From: Brooklawnia sp937867175
GTDB taxonomy: Bacteria; Actinomycetota; Actinomycetes; Propionibacteriales; Propionibacteriaceae
Length of the DNA stretch: 64,000 nucleotides
Direction of reading: 5' to 3'
NCBI GenBank assembly: GCA_036821905.1
Contig: DAISIR010000007.1
Location: 69,702 to 133,701, forward strand
Part shown: one piece after another, positions 51,701 to 60,339 of the stretch
How positions within the stretch are numbered: position 1 is the first letter of the stretch
Layout: each line of letters starts with the position of its first letter
Position numbers and translations under genes: made by a program
The notes under the pieces: generated by a model
What the model saw: only the letters and a program-made list of their open reading frames with translations
Told to the model about the DNA's origin: nothing
The model's database searches: none

Positions 51701-53227
51701 TCAGTGGACGCGCTTGTAGGGGGTGTAACCGTGGTGCGGTGTCGTGCGCGGGGCGAGGATGACCACCTGCTGCGGCGCCAAATCGATGGTGATCATGCCG
51801 TGGTAGTTGCGGTGGTGCCGACCGGTGAGGAGGTCGTCCATGCCTGCGATGTCCATCAGCTTCGAGTCTGGCAGCAGCACCGTCTCGAGCACCGGTTCGG
51901 ACGATGGGTTGACCAACACGACCACGATGTCCGCGGCCCGGTCGGTGTGGCGTTCGAAACCCAGCAGCCGGTCGGTCTCCAGCCAGCGCAGATCGCCGAC
52001 GCGCAGCGCGCGGCAGTCGCGTCGTAGTTCGATCAGTTGCCGGTGCAGGCCGAGGGTGGGGTTGTCGTCGTTGACCAGGTCCCAGCGCAGCGGGGCCCGG
52101 TTGGCGGGGTCGGAACCGCCTGTCTGACCGAGCTCGGAACCGTAGTAGAGGTTGACTGCGCCGGGCAGGGTGAACTGCAGGATGGTCGCCAGTCGGCGGG
52201 CGGCGGCGTCGGGGACGGTCTCGGTGACGCGGGCCACGTCGTGGTTGTCGAGGTAGATCCAGCACTTGAGCAGGTGCTCAAAGTCGGCGTCGGCGTACAG
52301 GCGCTGCAGCATTCGCTGCGCATGGCTTGGGGTGATGTCGTGGTTGGCGGTCATCAAGATGATCTCGCGCAACGTGAATGCCAGCACGGCGTCGAGTGCG
52401 GGGAACCACTCGGCCGGATAGTTGCAGACCTCGCCGAGCACCAGCGAGCCGGGCTTCTCGTCGTGGGCGGCAGCGGTGAGTTCAGCCAGGTGGGCCGTGC
52501 CGATCTCGAATGCGACGTCGAGCCGCCAGCCGTCGACGCCGTCGCGCAGCCAGCTCCGGACGACCGAGTCGGACTTCTCCCACAGGTGCTCGCGGACCGC
52601 AGGCTCCTCGATGACCAGTTCCGGCAGGTTCACTGCCTTGGCCCAGGCACGGGCGCCGCCGGGGTAGTCGTCGTTGAAATCGAACCACCGGCGGGTGGCG
52701 GCGGCCGGGTCTGCGGCGGCGGCTCGAAACGCGGGCGATTGGCGTCCCATGTGGTTGAAAACCCCGTCGAGGACCAGCCGCAGGCCTCGGTCGTGCAGGT
52801 CGGACGCGAGGGCTTTGACGTCGTCCCGGCTGCCGTACTCGGGACGAACCTGCTGGTAGTCGAGGGCGTCGTAGCCGTGGTTGGTCCAGGCCAGGTGGAT
52901 CGGGCACAGGTAGACCACGTCGGTGCCCAGGTCTGCGATGTAGTCGAGGTGACGCCGCAGGCTGTCGATGTCACCGCCCCAAAAATCGAGCTCGTGCGAC
53001 CAGACCTCGTGCTCGGCGAGGTAGACCCCCCGGGTGGGTGTCTCCTCCCAGCTGCGCAGTCGTTTGGGCTCGGGGTAGAGGCCTGCCTTCGCCGCCAGCC
53101 GGGCACTCGGGGCGAAACGGTCCACGATCAGCTGGTAGACCACAGCGCCGTTGCGCCAGTCGGACTCCCGGCTCTCGTAGCGTCCGGCGAGTTGACGGTC
53201 ATGGTCGTTCGCGTACTCAACGGGCAT
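51701..53227 (-). CDS. GH13 alpha-amylase-family glycoside hydrolase
   Basis: 508 aa from ATG 53227 (another ATG at 53236 adds three residues). The (beta/alpha)8 barrel catalytic set is clear: nucleophile Asp in DGWRLDVAFEIG (about 237), acid/base Glu in VLGEVCNYPAEW (about 265) and Asp in YLDNHDVARVTE (about 330). The region VYQLIVDRFAPS and FWGGDIDSLRRHLDYI, plus GVFNHMGRQSPAF, fit neopullulanase/cyclomaltodextrinase-type intracellular enzymes. No signal peptide, so it acts on cytosolic maltodextrins, complementing MalQ. Confidence 0.88.
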   Translation of the reverse strand: MPVEYANDHDRQLAGRYESRESDWRNGAVVYQLIVDRFAPSARLAAKAGLYPEPKRLRSWEETPTRGVYLAEHEVWSHELDFWGGDIDSLRRHLDYIADLGTDVVYLCPIHLAWTNHGYDALDYQQVRPEYGSRDDVKALASDLHDRGLRLVLDGVFNHMGRQSPAFRAAAADPAAATRRWFDFNDDYPGGARAWAKAVNLPELVIEEPAVREHLWEKSDSVVRSWLRDGVDGWRLDVAFEIGTAHLAELTAAAHDEKPGSLVLGEVCNYPAEWFPALDAVLAFTLREIILMTANHDITPSHAQRMLQRLYADADFEHLLKCWIYLDNHDVARVTETVPDAAARRLATILQFTLPGAVNLYYGSELGQTGGSDPANRAPLRWDLVNDDNPTLGLHRQLIELRRDCRALRVGDLRWLETDRLLGFERHTDRAADIVVVLVNPSSEPVLETVLLPDSKLMDIAGMDDLLTGRHHRNYHGMITIDLAPQQVVILAPRTTPHHGYTPYKRVH

Positions 53228-53304
53228 GGCCCCCATGTTATGTGGCCAGCGGTTGCTGTCGCGAAGTTAGGGGATAGCTGCCAGGTCGCCTAAACTGATG
53301 CGCT

Positions 53305-54480
53305 GTGACCCCTCAGCGCCTTGTTCCGAAACTGCTGGCAGGAGCCACAGCCCTGGTGATCGCTTTGGCCGGCTGTTCGTCAACTGGCTCTGACACCGCG
53401 CAGGTTTCCGCTGCATCAAGTGACTCTGCCGACCCGACCGCGGCTGGCGAGCCGACCGCGACGACGCAGCCCGCTGCCCCGCAGACGACTGCGGCGCCCG
53501 AGGAACCCGCCACCGTTGAGCCGGCACCGACTCCGGAATGGGTGGCCGCGACGCCCGCCGACCCGCGTCCGTTCAGCGAACCCGAGCTGATCCCGCAAGA
53601 GCTGAGCGTCGGCGTGCAGTCGCCGCTGGTTCGGGAGCTCCAGGTCCGGCTGCGGCAGGCCAGGTACCTGGCCATCGTCGACGTCACCGACATGTTCGGT
53701 GAGCAGACCCGCGCCGCGGTGGTCAATTTCCAGCGCGACAACGGCCTGCCCACCACCGGCATCGTCGGGCAGCTGACCTGGGACGCGCTGCTGCCCAAGT
53801 CGCATCAGCCGACCGATGCCGAGCTGACCAATACCGATGTCGGCCCGTGGTTCACCGGTCCGATGCACCCCGGCTTCATCATGGAGGTCCAGCACCGGCT
53901 GACCCAGGTCGGCATTTACCAGGGACCGGTCAACGGCGAGTTCGACCAGCCAACCAAGGACGCGATCGCGGCCTTCCGCACCAGCATCGGGTTGTCGGCG
54001 GGCGAAGTGATGGACGAGCGCGCCTGGGTGAACCTGCGCGGTCGCACCCGCAACCCCAGCTACGCTGAGCTCTTCACGGCGCCCCCGGCCAGCACCGAGA
54101 CGCAGGACCTCGATCCGCGCTGCCTGACCGGCAAGGTGGTCTGCATCTCCAAGGAGCAGCTGAAGATGTCGTTGGTGGTGGATGGGCAGATCCAGTTCAC
54201 CAGGCCGGCCAGGTTCGCGCGTCCCGGTTACGAGAGCCCGGTGGGCGAGTTCCGCGTTTGGTACATGAACAACGAGACCGTCTCGAGCATTTTCGGCGAG
54301 CGAACACCGATGCCGTACGCGATCTTCTACAACGGTGACGTAGCCATCCACTTCTCAGATGACTTCGCCGACAACGGCTACGCCGGCGGCTCACACGGCT
54401 GCAGCCAGTTGAAGGACTACCAGGTTGCCAAGTGGCTCTACGAGCAGATGCAGGTCGGCGACCGCATCGTGGTCTACTGA
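53305..54480 (+). CDS. L,D-transpeptidase lipoprotein with two peptidoglycan-binding domains
   Basis: 391 aa from GTG 53305. Lipobox IALAGC places the lipid cysteine at residue 24, followed by an Ala/Thr/Pro-rich linker to about residue 90. Two PG_binding_1 helical domains follow (about 103-155, VRELQVRLRQAR; and about 188-240, VQHRLTQVGIYQG). The C-terminal YkuD domain holds the catalytic motif YAGGSHGCSQL, with the nucleophile cysteine at about 369 and the upstream histidine in AIHFSDDF. It would make 3-3 crosslinks or attach proteins to peptidoglycan at the cell surface. The PG-binding domains come first, which is usual in this group. Confidence 0.9.
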   Translation: MTPQRLVPKLLAGATALVIALAGCSSTGSDTAQVSAASSDSADPTAAGEPTATTQPAAPQTTAAPEEPATVEPAPTPEWVAATPADPRPFSEPELIPQELSVGVQSPLVRELQVRLRQARYLAIVDVTDMFGEQTRAAVVNFQRDNGLPTTGIVGQLTWDALLPKSHQPTDAELTNTDVGPWFTGPMHPGFIMEVQHRLTQVGIYQGPVNGEFDQPTKDAIAAFRTSIGLSAGEVMDERAWVNLRGRTRNPSYAELFTAPPASTETQDLDPRCLTGKVVCISKEQLKMSLVVDGQIQFTRPARFARPGYESPVGEFRVWYMNNETVSSIFGERTPMPYAIFYNGDVAIHFSDDFADNGYAGGSHGCSQLKDYQVAKWLYEQMQVGDRIVVY

Positions 54481-55457
54481 CATCGACTCGTGGGCAGACT
54501 CGGCGTGCCGGCCAGGCTGCTCGCGGATTGATCAGCTTGTCCGGGCCGGGTGGCGGGCGACCGCGAGGTGGCGTTGGCGACGTAGACGCCCAGCATGATC
54601 ACCACGCCCCCGATCACCTGGAGCGGGCTGAGACGTTCGCCGAGTACCAGGGCAGCGGCCAGCACGGCGGTCAGCGTGGACAGCCCGATGAAGGTCGAGT
54701 AGCGGTTCGATCCCAGGTTGGCGATCGCCACCGTCTGCAGGAAGAACGCGCCCAGGGACGATCCCAGCGCGAGATAGCCGATGCCGGCCAGCAGTTCCGG
54801 ATGCGTCAGCGGGATCGCCAGCACCTCGACGGTCCGCCCGTCGCCGGTCGCCTCGACGAGGGCGATCGTGGTAAAAACCACCGCGCCCACCGCCAGCATC
54901 GCGAACGTCTTGTCCAGCGCGCTGGAGGAGTCGTCACGTTCGGCGAAGACCGTGTACAGCGAGTAGGACGCCACGGCTGCCAACAGCAACAGGTAGCCGT
55001 ACGGATTGAATCCCGTGGCCACCCCGCCCGCCGCGATCGTCGCGAACACACCGGCGAACGTGATCAGGATGCCGGTCACCTGCCGGGGTGACGGTGGGCG
55101 TCCCAGCACCAGCCAGGACGCGAGCAGGATGCCGACCGGGGCGGTCGCGATCAGGATGCCGCCCTCGGACGCTGTAGTCCGCTGCACGCCGAGTGTCTCC
55201 GCGGCGTAGTAGAGCAGCGGCTGGAACAGGGCGAGCAGCAGCAGCGGACGCAGGCTGTGGCGGGTCAGCGTGAGGCGGACGACGCGAGTTGCCAGCAGGA
55301 CGCCCATCGCGCCCAGCGCGACGCTGAACCGCCACGCCAGCAGCGCGGCCGGGCTGATCGTTTCGACCGCGTCCTTGGTGAACACGAAGCTGCAGCCGTA
55401 CAACAGTTCGGTGGCCACCGCGGCCGCTACCCCGAGTGCCCCGCGGTTTGCCCTCAC
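54474..55457 (-). CDS. EamA/DMT-family transporter
   Basis: 327 aa, about ten transmembrane helices in two EamA repeats (first with LLYGCSFVFTKDAVETISPAAL, second with AALVLGERLSPLQVIGGVVI). These proteins export amino acids or small metabolites; the substrate is unknown. The GTG start at 55457 overlaps the upstream kinase stop (GTGA), so the pair is coupled. Its 3' end overlaps the convergent L,D-transpeptidase by 7 bp. Confidence 0.86.
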   Translation of the reverse strand: MRANRGALGVAAAVATELLYGCSFVFTKDAVETISPAALLAWRFSVALGAMGVLLATRVVRLTLTRHSLRPLLLLALFQPLLYYAAETLGVQRTTASEGGILIATAPVGILLASWLVLGRPPSPRQVTGILITFAGVFATIAAGGVATGFNPYGYLLLLAAVASYSLYTVFAERDDSSSALDKTFAMLAVGAVVFTTIALVEATGDGRTVEVLAIPLTHPELLAGIGYLALGSSLGAFFLQTVAIANLGSNRYSTFIGLSTLTAVLAAALVLGERLSPLQVIGGVVIMLGVYVANATSRSPATRPGQADQSASSLAGTPSLPTSRCQ

Positions 55458-56851
55458 GCCCAGTCCGGGTCGGTGTAGATGCTGTCGCCGATGAACTCCC
55501 GAAGGATCGAGTTGCAGGGGATGCCCTTGCTGTCGACCGGGTCGAAGAAGGTGAGCAGGTTGAGCAGCCGGTCCCTGGTGGCGGCGAACTCACTGTCGTC
55601 CGGGATCGTCGCCAGGCACTCGTCGGCCAGCGGCCGCAGCGCGTTCATCTCGTACATCAGGCTGGAGTTGAACATCATGTCCGCCTCCTCCTGATACCGG
55701 AAGATGTGGTTGTACTCGCCGCGCCGCACGCTGGCCCACTGCCGGATGGTGTCTGCCGGCATGGTGCCGCGGTACCGGTTGTCGCGCACGATGCGTCGCA
55801 GCAACCTGATCTCGGTGGTCGGGACGCGGTTCATCAGGTCGATGTTCAGGCCGCCCAGGGCGCTGACGTAGAGCTTGAACAGTTGGGCGGTCGGCAGGTG
55901 GCCGGTGATCGCGGGGTTCAGCGCGTGGATGCCCTCAATGAGCAGCACCTGGTCGTTGCCGACCACCATCGGGATGGTTTGTTCGTCCGGTGCGCCGCGC
56001 TCGAAGTCGAAGATCGGCGTTTCCACCGCCTCGCCGTCGACCAAGCGGCTGAGGTGATCGCGCAGCAGCGGCAGATTGAGCGCGTCGATCGTGTCGAAGT
56101 CGAAGTTGCCCTCGGCGTCCCGTGGCGAGACGGCCCGGTCGAGGAAGTAGTTGTCGAGCGACAGCGAGACCGGCTTGAACCCGTTCACCTGCAGCTGGGT
56201 GGCCAGCCGCTGCGCGGTGGACGACTTGCCCGAGGACGAGGGGCCCGCAATGAGCAGCACGCGCAGCGCCCGGCGTTGCGCCAGGATCTGGTCGGCGATG
56301 TCGGCCAGTTGCTTCTCGTGCAGCGCCTCGGCGATGCTGATCAGGCGCAAGGAGCGGCCCTGCTCGATCCAGAGGTTCACGTCGGCAGAGGTCTCGACGT
56401 CGATCTTGCCCAGCCACAGCTGGTTGTTTTCGTAGGCTGCGCTCAGGTGCACCGGCGGGATGAGTGGGCTGCCGTTGCCCTTGTCGATGTCCCCGAAGTC
56501 GACGATGAACCCGTAGCTGTACGGGATGAGCGCGAATGGCTCGACGCGGGAGGCGTCCTCGTTGGCTGGATAGACCGCGTCCACCACCAGGTCACCGACC
56601 TGATAGCGGTAGTAGCCGCCGTGTCTGCCCAGCAGCCGAATGTCGCCACCGCTGGCAACCCACTCCCGCAGCTGCTCGTCCACCGCCTTCACCTCTCTCG
56701 GCGACATGACCGAGCCGGCCAGGTTGCAGAAGACACCCTCCAGGATGGAGTACGAGGTCTTCAGCGACTCGTCCGGGAAGAGGTCGTGCACAACCTTGGC
56801 CAGGCCGAGCTTGACCGTCTGGCGCTCCATCCGCAGGTGGGTCTCACGCAT
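55454..56851 (-). CDS. Uridine-kinase/phosphoribulokinase-type nucleoside kinase
   Basis: 465 aa. A central P-loop kinase has LLIAGPSSSGKSSTAQRLATQ (about 196-216), then SLDNYFLDRA, FDFDTIDALN and LLIEGIHALNP, the uridine kinase/PRK core. An N-terminal part of about 190 residues (PYSYGFIVDFGDIDKGN...) resembles the regulatory/TGS-like leader of long bacterial nucleoside kinases, and a helical C-terminus follows. The substrate is unproven. The start at 56851 lacks a clear ribosome site; an ATG at 56830 is also possible. Coupled to the EamA transporter. Confidence 0.83.
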   Translation of the reverse strand: MRETHLRMERQTVKLGLAKVVHDLFPDESLKTSYSILEGVFCNLAGSVMSPREVKAVDEQLREWVASGGDIRLLGRHGGYYRYQVGDLVVDAVYPANEDASRVEPFALIPYSYGFIVDFGDIDKGNGSPLIPPVHLSAAYENNQLWLGKIDVETSADVNLWIEQGRSLRLISIAEALHEKQLADIADQILAQRRALRVLLIAGPSSSGKSSTAQRLATQLQVNGFKPVSLSLDNYFLDRAVSPRDAEGNFDFDTIDALNLPLLRDHLSRLVDGEAVETPIFDFERGAPDEQTIPMVVGNDQVLLIEGIHALNPAITGHLPTAQLFKLYVSALGGLNIDLMNRVPTTEIRLLRRIVRDNRYRGTMPADTIRQWASVRRGEYNHIFRYQEEADMMFNSSLMYEMNALRPLADECLATIPDDSEFAATRDRLLNLLTFFDPVDSKGIPCNSILREFIGDSIYTDPDWA

Positions 56852-56940
56852 GCGGTCATTGTGGCACTGGGGCCCTGGGCCGGCACAGTCGAGACCAGGG
56901 GTGGCGGGCGGACACACCCCAGACCCACTAGGGTCGTCCC

Positions 56941-57573
56941 ATGCAGAATGAGGCGAACGAACCCCGTGGCTGGCTCGGGTGGCTGCGTCCGGATTTCGTC
57001 GTGGCCACCGTGCTCGACCTCACCGGAGAAGACATCAAACGGATGTCGCCGGCCACTCGCGCGGTCTGCCTCGACATCGACGGGACGATCACCGACTACC
57101 ATGCGCCCTCGGTTCCGGAGCGGTCCGTCGAGCGGTTGCAGAGCTACAACGAGACCGGATTGCTGACCTTCATCATCAGCAACTGCCACGACGAGCGGGT
57201 CACCGAGGTGCACCGCTTGTTCGGACCGTTGGTCACCGGCGTCCTCACCCCGGGCGACGCCGTCGATCCTGCAGACCCTCGTGACCGGCCCGGCAGGCAC
57301 ATCAAGCCGTCCCCCGACATGCTGGATGTGGTCGCCCAGCGGTACGGCCTGGCTTCGCGTGAACTGTTGATGGTCGGAGACCAGCTCTTCAAGGACGTTC
57401 TGTCGGCGAGGCGGGCCGGTGCGGCGTCCGTACTCGTGCCGCGGGAGGGCAGCAGGGATCACCTCGGGGTGCGGATCTTCCAGCGCCCGATCGAGGCAGT
57501 GCTGCGGGCGATGCTGCGCTTGCCTGTCAAGCGCAGGTCGTGGCCGCGGCGGCTGACGCGGGCACCGCGCTGA
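56941..57573 (+). CDS. YqeG-like HAD phosphatase
   Basis: 210 aa. HAD motif I is CLDIDGTITDY (Asp45/Asp47), motif II ISNCHDERV, motif III lysine in HIKPSPDML and motif IV MVGDQLFKDVLSARRAGA, which is the YqeG family (IIIA) signature. The N-terminal RPDFVVATVLDLTGEDI segment also matches. A small tandem repeat follows the stop. Substrate unknown; related enzymes dephosphorylate phosphatidylglycerophosphate. Confidence 0.85.
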   Translation: MQNEANEPRGWLGWLRPDFVVATVLDLTGEDIKRMSPATRAVCLDIDGTITDYHAPSVPERSVERLQSYNETGLLTFIISNCHDERVTEVHRLFGPLVTGVLTPGDAVDPADPRDRPGRHIKPSPDMLDVVAQRYGLASRELLMVGDQLFKDVLSARRAGAASVLVPREGSRDHLGVRIFQRPIEAVLRAMLRLPVKRRSWPRRLTRAPR

Positions 57574-57577
57574 ACCT

Positions 57578-57611
57578 GGCCCGACGCCGAACAGGGCCCG
57601 ACGCTGAACAG
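57578..57611. repeat. 17-bp tandem repeat after the YqeG-like gene
   Basis: GGCCCGACGCCGAACAG (57578) is followed directly by GGCCCGACGCTGAACAG (57595), one difference in 17. It lies just past the YqeG-like stop. No hairpin or other function is evident. Confidence 0.6.
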
Positions 57612-57728
57612 GTGCGGCAGTTGCGCCCGTGAGGCGGGAAAACCTATGGCCAAGGCTTGTTGATCAGAGTAAAATTGTTGGTCACCCAAGGGTGTTCGGG
57701 GCCAGTCATCAGAAGGGAAGTGAGCGTG

Positions 57729-58916
57729 ATGGCTGCTACTCACAAGACTCCCGCCGCGTTGACGACACTGTTCGTCCTGCTGCTCGGATTGCTGTTCCCT
57801 GCGGCGGCGAACGCGGCGAGCCCATCGATCCTCGTCTCACGCGTGACTACTTCGGCGAAGGTGATGGCACTGACCTTCGACTTCGGCAGCGACCCGGGCA
57901 ACGTCTGGCGAATCCTGCAGGTTCTGGCCGACCGCGGCGTCAAAGCGACCTTCTTCGTCACCGGGGAAGCCGCCGCCAACCACCCGGATGTCATCCGGTC
58001 TGTGGTGGCCCAAGGGCATGAGATCGGGAACCACTCCTATTCGCACCCGTACTTCACGCAGCTCACGTCGGCACAGATGGCCGACGAACTCTCTCGCACC
58101 GCCACCGCCATTCGCAACGCCACGGGTCAGTCACCCCAACCGTTCTTCCGGCCACCCTACGGGGACTACAACTCGCCCGTGCTGCAGGCGGCGGGCGATG
58201 CCGGCTACACCCACACGATCATGTGGACCATCGACACCGTCGACTGGCAAGGAGTGTCATCGGCGGCCGTGCGTGACGCCGTGCTGTCGCGCGCGACTCC
58301 CGGCGCCATCGCGCTGATGCATGTCGGGGGTGGCGCCAGCGGAACTCCGGACGCGTTGCCCGCGATGATCGACGGGCTCCGGGCGGCCGGGTACCAGCTG
58401 GTCACGGTCTCGGAACTGTTGGGGTCGACCCCCACCGGGCAGACCCTCTACGTGGTCAAGCCGGGCGACACCCTCTACCGGATCGCCAGCCTCTACGGCG
58501 TGCCCGTGTCGGCGATCGTCAGTGCGAACAACATCGCCAACCCCAACCTGATCTACCCCAACCAGGTGTTGGTGATCCCGACCGGCGCCACGCCATCGCC
58601 ATCAACCGGAAGCTACACGGTGCAACCCGGTGACACGCTGTACCGGATCGCCGCCCGGTACGGAACCACGGTCACCGCCATCGCCAATGCGAACAACATC
58701 GCCAACCCGAACCTGATCTATCCCGGCCAGGTCTTGGTGATTCCGGGCGGCGGCAGTACGCCGCCGGCGACACGCACCTACACGGTGCAGCCCGGTGACA
58801 CTCTGTACAGCATCGCGGGCAGATACGGCACGACGGTCAATGCCATCGTCACCGCCAACAACATCGCCGATCCCAACCTGATCCTTCCAGGTCAGGTGCT
58901 GGTCATCCCCGGGTAA
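57729..58916 (+). CDS. Secreted polysaccharide deacetylase with three LysM domains
   Basis: 395 aa. A signal peptide (FVLLLGLLFPAAANA, cleavage near residue 29) is followed by a NodB-type deacetylase: motif 1 LTFDFGSDPGN (Asp51), motif 2 HSYSHP (about 102-107), motif 3 RPPYGDYN and motif 5 ALMHVGGG. Three LysM repeats follow (about 241-285, 294-338, 350-395), each with PGDTLY and NPNLI-type ends. It probably deacetylates peptidoglycan while bound to it. Motif 1 has TFDFGSD instead of TFDDG, so the second metal Asp is supplied differently or lost. GTG codons at 57720 and 57726 could be the start. Confidence 0.88.
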   Translation: MAATHKTPAALTTLFVLLLGLLFPAAANAASPSILVSRVTTSAKVMALTFDFGSDPGNVWRILQVLADRGVKATFFVTGEAAANHPDVIRSVVAQGHEIGNHSYSHPYFTQLTSAQMADELSRTATAIRNATGQSPQPFFRPPYGDYNSPVLQAAGDAGYTHTIMWTIDTVDWQGVSSAAVRDAVLSRATPGAIALMHVGGGASGTPDALPAMIDGLRAAGYQLVTVSELLGSTPTGQTLYVVKPGDTLYRIASLYGVPVSAIVSANNIANPNLIYPNQVLVIPTGATPSPSTGSYTVQPGDTLYRIAARYGTTVTAIANANNIANPNLIYPGQVLVIPGGGSTPPATRTYTVQPGDTLYSIAGRYGTTVNAIVTANNIADPNLILPGQVLVIPG

Positions 58917-58920
58917 GGCC

Positions 58921-59715
58921 ATGGCGTCACCGATCAGGACGGTCATCGCCGCCGTGGCCGCCGCCACACTGGTGGCGTGCACCGGCTCCGGCGGCGATGT
59001 CCCCACCACCGTCGCGCCGACCAGCGGGGCGGCCACGCAATCGTCGGCCACCAGCGGGGCGACCAGTCTTCCTTCGACGCAATCCGTGACCCCGCCCAGC
59101 GTCCCGTCGGCAGCCCAGCTGGTCGGCCGACTGGCCACCCCGGCCGACCTCGGCCCGGGTTGGAGTCTTTGGGAGGGCTTCGCGGACTGGCCGGGTGGCG
59201 CCCCCGGGGCGTTGCCGGACGAGCAACGCGCGCTGCTGCCTCAGCTTCCGCTGTGCCCACACGCAAGTGCGGAGGCTCGCGCGCTGGCGGAAGGCCTGCA
59301 GTGGCAGGGGTTCACCCAGTTGCACCAACAGACCCCAGATCCGTTCGCGACCATGGTGGTGGCCCAGCAACTGCTGTTGGCCGACCAGCCCGACCGGATC
59401 GAGGCCACCTTCGCCACGCTCCGGGACGGCCTGGCCGCCTGCCTGACCAAGAATCTGCCGGCGGGGGAGTGGGAGATCGGGCTGCGGGAGTCGTTCGACG
59501 TCCCGGCGGTGGGTGATGACGTCTTCGCCGAGCGCAGCTCCAGCTTCGACCCGGGCGAAGCCAGACGCGACACCCGGCTGGTGCTGGTACGGGACGCGGC
59601 GATGCTGATGTTGATCCAGATCGACGAGGTGTTGATCAGAGCAGACGCCGAACCCACGCTGACCACGGACGTAGTCAACTCCGTCATCGTCACGATGGCC
59701 GACAAGCTGTCCTGA
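58921..59715 (+). CDS. Secreted lipoprotein of unknown function
   Basis: 264 aa. Lipobox TLVAC gives the modified cysteine at residue 20. A Ser/Thr-rich linker (about 25-65) leads to a domain with GWSLWEGFADWPGGAPG and later FDPGEARRDTRLVLVRDAAMLMLIQI; PknH-sensor-like domains of actinobacterial lipoproteins have a similar shape, but I do not recognise a family. Begins 5 bp after the LysM deacetylase, so is probably co-transcribed. Confidence 0.75.
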   Translation: MASPIRTVIAAVAAATLVACTGSGGDVPTTVAPTSGAATQSSATSGATSLPSTQSVTPPSVPSAAQLVGRLATPADLGPGWSLWEGFADWPGGAPGALPDEQRALLPQLPLCPHASAEARALAEGLQWQGFTQLHQQTPDPFATMVVAQQLLLADQPDRIEATFATLRDGLAACLTKNLPAGEWEIGLRESFDVPAVGDDVFAERSSSFDPGEARRDTRLVLVRDAAMLMLIQIDEVLIRADAEPTLTTDVVNSVIVTMADKLS

Positions 59716-59719
59716 TCAC

Positions 59720-59754
59720 CCCCGGCTGAGGATTGCAGACCTCCCGAGCCGGGG
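59720..59754. terminator. Bidirectional hairpin terminator candidate
   Basis: CCCCGGCT (59720-59727) and AGCCGGGG (59747-59754) form an 8-bp stem with a 19-nt loop in the 51-bp gap between convergent genes. GCAGACCTCC is repeated inside and just after it. No T-run is present. Confidence 0.4.
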
Positions 59755-59766
59755 TCCGCAGACCTC

Positions 59767-60339
59767 CTAGCTCTCTTCGCGAAGCCGTGGCAGCGCGAAG
59801 TTCTGCGGCCGGATGCCGTGCTTGTCGGCGTAGAAGTCGCGGATGCGGTCCATGTCGGCGGTGACGTCCCCGCTGATGGTGATGGATGGGCCCAGGCCTG
59901 CAGTGTGGGTGGCCGAATCGACGTAGCCGAGCACCACCGGCAGGTCGGCGTCCCGGGCGATGCGGTAGAAGCCGGACTTCCAACGCCCCCCGCCCCGGCG
60001 GGTGCCCTCGGGTGCGATGACGAGCATCAGGGGACGTCCCGTCCGCGCCCGGACGACGATCTCGTCCACCAGGCCGGCAGGGTTGCCGCGGTCGACCGGG
60101 AGCCCGCCGAGGGCGCGCATCACCCACCCAAAGGGCGGCTTGAACAGGGTGTGCTTGCCGAGCCATTTCGGTGACAGCCCCAAGTCCCAGCAGATCGCGA
60201 GCATGAAGACGAAGTCCCAGTTGGAGGTGTGCGGGGCACCGATGAAGACCGCAGAGCCTGAGGCGGGTGGTGGTTCGGAACGAAGGCGATAGCCCGAGAC
60301 CGCCCAGAAGGCGCGGGCAAGCAGAGGCCTTACAACCAT
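59767..60339 (-). CDS. PlsC-like 1-acyl-glycerol-3-phosphate acyltransferase family protein
   Basis: 190 aa. The acyltransferase HX4D motif is GAPHTSNWDF (His37, Asp42) and the EGTR motif is IAPEGTRRGGG (Glu111-Arg114), with DRGNP between. It lacks an obvious N-terminal transmembrane anchor beyond a short hydrophobic segment. It overlaps the Gfo/Idh gene by 10 bp on the same strand. Acceptor lipid is unknown; smaller than E. coli PlsC (245 aa). Confidence 0.85.
   Translation of the reverse strand: MVVRPLLARAFWAVSGYRLRSEPPPASGSAVFIGAPHTSNWDFVFMLAICWDLGLSPKWLGKHTLFKPPFGWVMRALGGLPVDRGNPAGLVDEIVVRARTGRPLMLVIAPEGTRRGGGRWKSGFYRIARDADLPVVLGYVDSATHTAGLGPSITISGDVTADMDRIRDFYADKHGIRPQNFALPRLREES

Noticed and set aside
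55436..57166. 576-codon open frame opposite the nucleoside kinase
   Set aside because: Antisense shadow; overlaps three well-supported genes.
57620..57728. c-di-AMP (ydaO) riboswitch before the LysM deacetylase
   Set aside because: Such riboswitches often precede actinobacterial cell-wall enzymes, but the conserved GCGGGGGA core and pairing are absent and the leader is too short.
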